From an uncultured Arcobacter sp. (GTDB lineage Bacteria; Campylobacterota; Campylobacteria; Campylobacterales; Arcobacteraceae): a stretch of 7,475 bases of DNA. The translations under genes and the position numbers were made by a program. How positions within the stretch are numbered: the stretch's first letter is position 1; each line of letters opens with the position of its first letter. The notes under the pieces were generated by a model. That model was given only the letters and a program-made list of their open reading frames with translations. It searched no databases and was not told the origin of the DNA. The stretch is from positions 1-7,475 of the forward strand of contig CAJXWI010000113.1 in assembly GCA_913062735.1 (NCBI GenBank), in the 5' to 3' direction. Positions 5,981 through 7,475 of the stretch are shown one piece after another.

Positions 5981-6153
5981 GCTTCTTCTTCACTGCTTAC
6001 AGAGTCTTTAACAGAATCATAAATCTCAACAGATTTTTCTTTTGTACTTTCCCAAGCAGTAGAACTGTCTTTTTTAATACCACTCCAAGTAGCACAAGAA
6101 CTTAAAAATACACTAAAAAATAAAGCCATAACTACTAATAAAATACTTTTCAT
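5974..6153 (-). CDS. Small lipoprotein, 59 residues, with 11-residue repeat
   Basis: This short gene encodes MKSILLVVMALFF..., a hydrophobic signal stretch ending in the lipobox LSSC with the lipidated Cys at 20, followed by Ala-Thr. The 39-residue mature part is polar and probably helical. Three 11-residue units are aligned on Trp23, Trp34 and Tyr45: W-S-G-I-K-K, W-E-S-T-K-E and Y-D-S-V-K-D, with Lys27, Lys38 and Lys49 in register. An 11-residue period fits a hendecad helix that lies along a membrane or forms a right-handed coiled coil, as in LEA-like proteins. The ATG follows AAGGA (6159-6163) by five bases. It lies 56 bases downstream of mfd on the same strand, so read-through or its own promoter are both possible. 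Lipidation is well supported; the function is unknown, with entericidin-like small envelope lipoproteins the nearest analogy. Confidence 0.85.
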   Translation of the reverse strand: MKSILLVVMALFFSVFLSSCATWSGIKKDSSTAWESTKEKSVEIYDSVKDSVSSEEEAK

Positions 6154-6177
6154 ATCAATCCTTGAATTTTTTTCTTT

Positions 6178-6205
6178 AGTGTAGTAAAGCCAAGCTTAAA
6201 ATCAA
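6178..6205 (-). promoter_or_regulatory. Candidate promoter of the small lipoprotein gene
   Basis: On the minus strand TTGATT (6205-6200) and TACACT (6183-6178) are spaced by 16 bases. This would start transcription near 6171, with a leader of about 18 bases. No strong terminator separates mfd from this gene, so co-transcription with mfd is an alternative. Confidence 0.3.
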
Positions 6206-6209
6206 AATT

Positions 6210-7475
6210 TTATACAAGTGTTTTTTCTTTTTTTCTTAAATATTGAAGCGTTGTAATAATCAAATCGTCATCATCTCTGCTCTTAGATTTTATTGTCGTT
6301 TTTTCACCAGTCGTAGTTATAAACGTAATATTCATTTCATAAGACATAATAGTTTTAATATCTAAATTCAAGGCCATTATTTTAATAATAATTAGTTCAA
6401 TAAATTGTTTACTTGGAAGGTCAAGTTTTCCAAATCTGTCTTCCATTTCATCTTGAATTAAATATACTGCATCTTTTGATGTAGCTTTTGAAAGTCGTCT
6501 GTATAATTCTAGTCTTACTCTGTCTTCTACAATATAATCACTTGAAATAAAAGCAGAAATAGAAAGTTTAATATCAACACTTTCTTTGGTAGGTTTTTTA
6601 TCCCCTCCTAAACTAGCAAGGGCCTCTTCTAACATCTTAAGATACAAACCATATCCTATTTGTTTAATATGTCCACTTTGAGCTTCTCCAATAATATTTC
6701 CGCCCCCTCTTATTTCTAAATCCTGATGCGCCAAAGCGGTACCACTTCCTAAATAAGAGTTAGATTCTAATGCTAATAATCTTTTAATAGCATCTTGCGT
6801 AATTGTTTTTTTATCTTCTACTAAAAAATAACAGAAACCTTCTTTATGTCCACGCCCCACTCGACCTCTTAATTGATGCAAGTCAGCAATTCCAAATCTG
6901 TCTGCTCCATCAATAATAATAGAATTTGCATTGGGTAAATGAAGTCCTGATTCAATAATAGACGTTGCTAATAAAATATCAAACTCCCCATTAGTAAAAG
7001 CAGCTAGTATTTTTTCACTTTGAGAGGCAGATATTTGTGAGTGAATGATTTCAATTTTAATGTTTGGAATAATATCTTCTAAGTCTTCTTTTTTTGCTTG
7101 CATAGAAGCTATGTTATTATGTACAAAAAAGAGCTGTCCTCCTCTTCTTTTTTCTCTTAAAACAATTTCTTTAATAAGTTTATCTGAGAATTCTTTTACA
7201 AAAGTACGTACTCCAATTCGTTCACTTGGAGCAGTAAGCAGTGAACTCATTCCTTTTAATTTTGATAAAGCTAAATTAAGCGTTCTTGGAATTGGCGTTG
7301 CACTCATAGAATAAATATGAACATCATCTCTTAGTTCTTTTAGTTTTTCTTTTTGTTTTACCCCAAATTTATGTTCTTCATCAATAATAACCAACGCTAA
7401 ATTTTTAGCTTTTATTCCTAAAAGAGAATGTGTACCAATTACTAAATCAATATCGCCAGATTCCAGCAATTTTTT
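6210..7475 (-). CDS. mfd: Transcription-repair coupling factor Mfd, C-terminal part (5' end outside window)
   Basis: Mfd is a DNA translocase that pushes stalled RNA polymerase off template lesions and recruits UvrA for nucleotide excision repair. The visible 421 codons run off the window edge in frame (KKLLESGDIDLV...), so the start and the UvrB-like and polymerase-binding regions are missing. A TTG at 7467-7469 is an internal codon, not a start. Numbered from the edge, I see THSLLG, the DEEH box of helicase motif II (32-35), SATPIPRTLNLAL of motif III (58-70), TSIIESGLHLPNAN (171-184), QLRGRVGRG of motif VI (201-209), and the translocation motif DLEIRGGGNIIGEAQSG (252-268), which is diagnostic of Mfd/RecG. 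A C-terminal TRCF domain (about 300-421) distinguishes Mfd from RecG. The gene ends at 6210-6212, and the small lipoprotein gene follows on the same strand. Confidence 0.95.
   Translation of the reverse strand, partial: KKLLESGDIDLVIGTHSLLGIKAKNLALVIIDEEHKFGVKQKEKLKELRDDVHIYSMSATPIPRTLNLALSKLKGMSSLLTAPSERIGVRTFVKEFSDKLIKEIVLREKRRGGQLFFVHNNIASMQAKKEDLEDIIPNIKIEIIHSQISASQSEKILAAFTNGEFDILLATSIIESGLHLPNANSIIIDGADRFGIADLHQLRGRVGRGHKEGFCYFLVEDKKTITQDAIKRLLALESNSYLGSGTALAHQDLEIRGGGNIIGEAQSGHIKQIGYGLYLKMLEEALASLGGDKKPTKESVDIKLSISAFISSDYIVEDRVRLELYRRLSKATSKDAVYLIQDEMEDRFGKLDLPSKQFIELIIIKIMALNLDIKTIMSYEMNITFITTTGEKTTIKSKSRDDDDLIITTLQYLRKKEKTLV

Noticed and set aside
7045..7314. An 89-codon open frame on the plus strand
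   Set aside because: It is antisense to the helicase part of mfd, whose protein is clearly conserved, and the translated product looks like nothing known.
7467..7469. TTG as a start codon for the mfd fragment
   Set aside because: The frame continues in the same register to the window edge, and the fragment begins in the middle of the helicase domain, so this is an internal leucine codon.
1..7475. Mobile elements, CRISPR arrays, tRNA or rRNA genes, a defence island
   Set aside because: I saw no transposase, regularly spaced repeats, cloverleaf-like sequence, rRNA motif or toxin-antitoxin pair. The genes present are ordinary metabolic, repair and envelope genes.

Overview
The window is a low-GC stretch (roughly 30% by eye) from a Gram-negative bacterium. 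Three things point to a Campylobacterota member of the Arcobacter/Sulfurimonas type, although no rRNA gene is present to prove it: the strongly A/T-biased codon use, the uniform AAGGA ribosome-binding sites 5-8 bases before the starts, and promoters that have a clear TATAAT-like -10 but little -35. Two lipoprotein signals and a Tat-exported copper enzyme show an organism with an envelope and periplasm.

Layout. Bases 1-125 hold no gene I can name and end in a perfect 9-bp hairpin (126-152). A four-helix DUF350/UPF0719 membrane protein lies on the minus strand (177-581). It is divergent from an orphan lipoprotein on the plus strand (840-1403). Next comes fumC (1630-3027, plus), the class II fumarase of the TCA cycle, with a good match to the Fur box just before its ribosome-binding site. 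Convergent with fumC is a two-gene minus-strand operon: a VOC-fold metalloenzyme (3980-4393), then, overlapping by ATGA, a D-2-hydroxyacid dehydrogenase of the GhrA type (3039-3983). Divergent from that operon is a CueO-like Tat-exported multicopper oxidase (plus). Its start is better placed at 4543 than at 4525. It converges on a 59-residue lipoprotein gene (5974-6153, minus). Upstream of that gene, on the same strand, is the 3' part of mfd (6210 to the window edge), the transcription-repair coupling factor.

The genes look like separate housekeeping and envelope units, not one system. Only the VOC/dehydrogenase pair shows clear translational coupling. The compact organisation is the most distinctive feature: at both convergent junctions the terminator hairpin reaches into coding sequence, and at 5961-5980 one hairpin contains both facing stop codons.

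I see no CRISPR array, tRNA, insertion sequence, phage gene or obvious defence system. The points most worth following up are the Fur box on fumC, the tandem 11-bp repeat before the multicopper oxidase promoter, the small lipoprotein with an 11-residue repeat, and the loss of the Met-rich insert in the copper oxidase.
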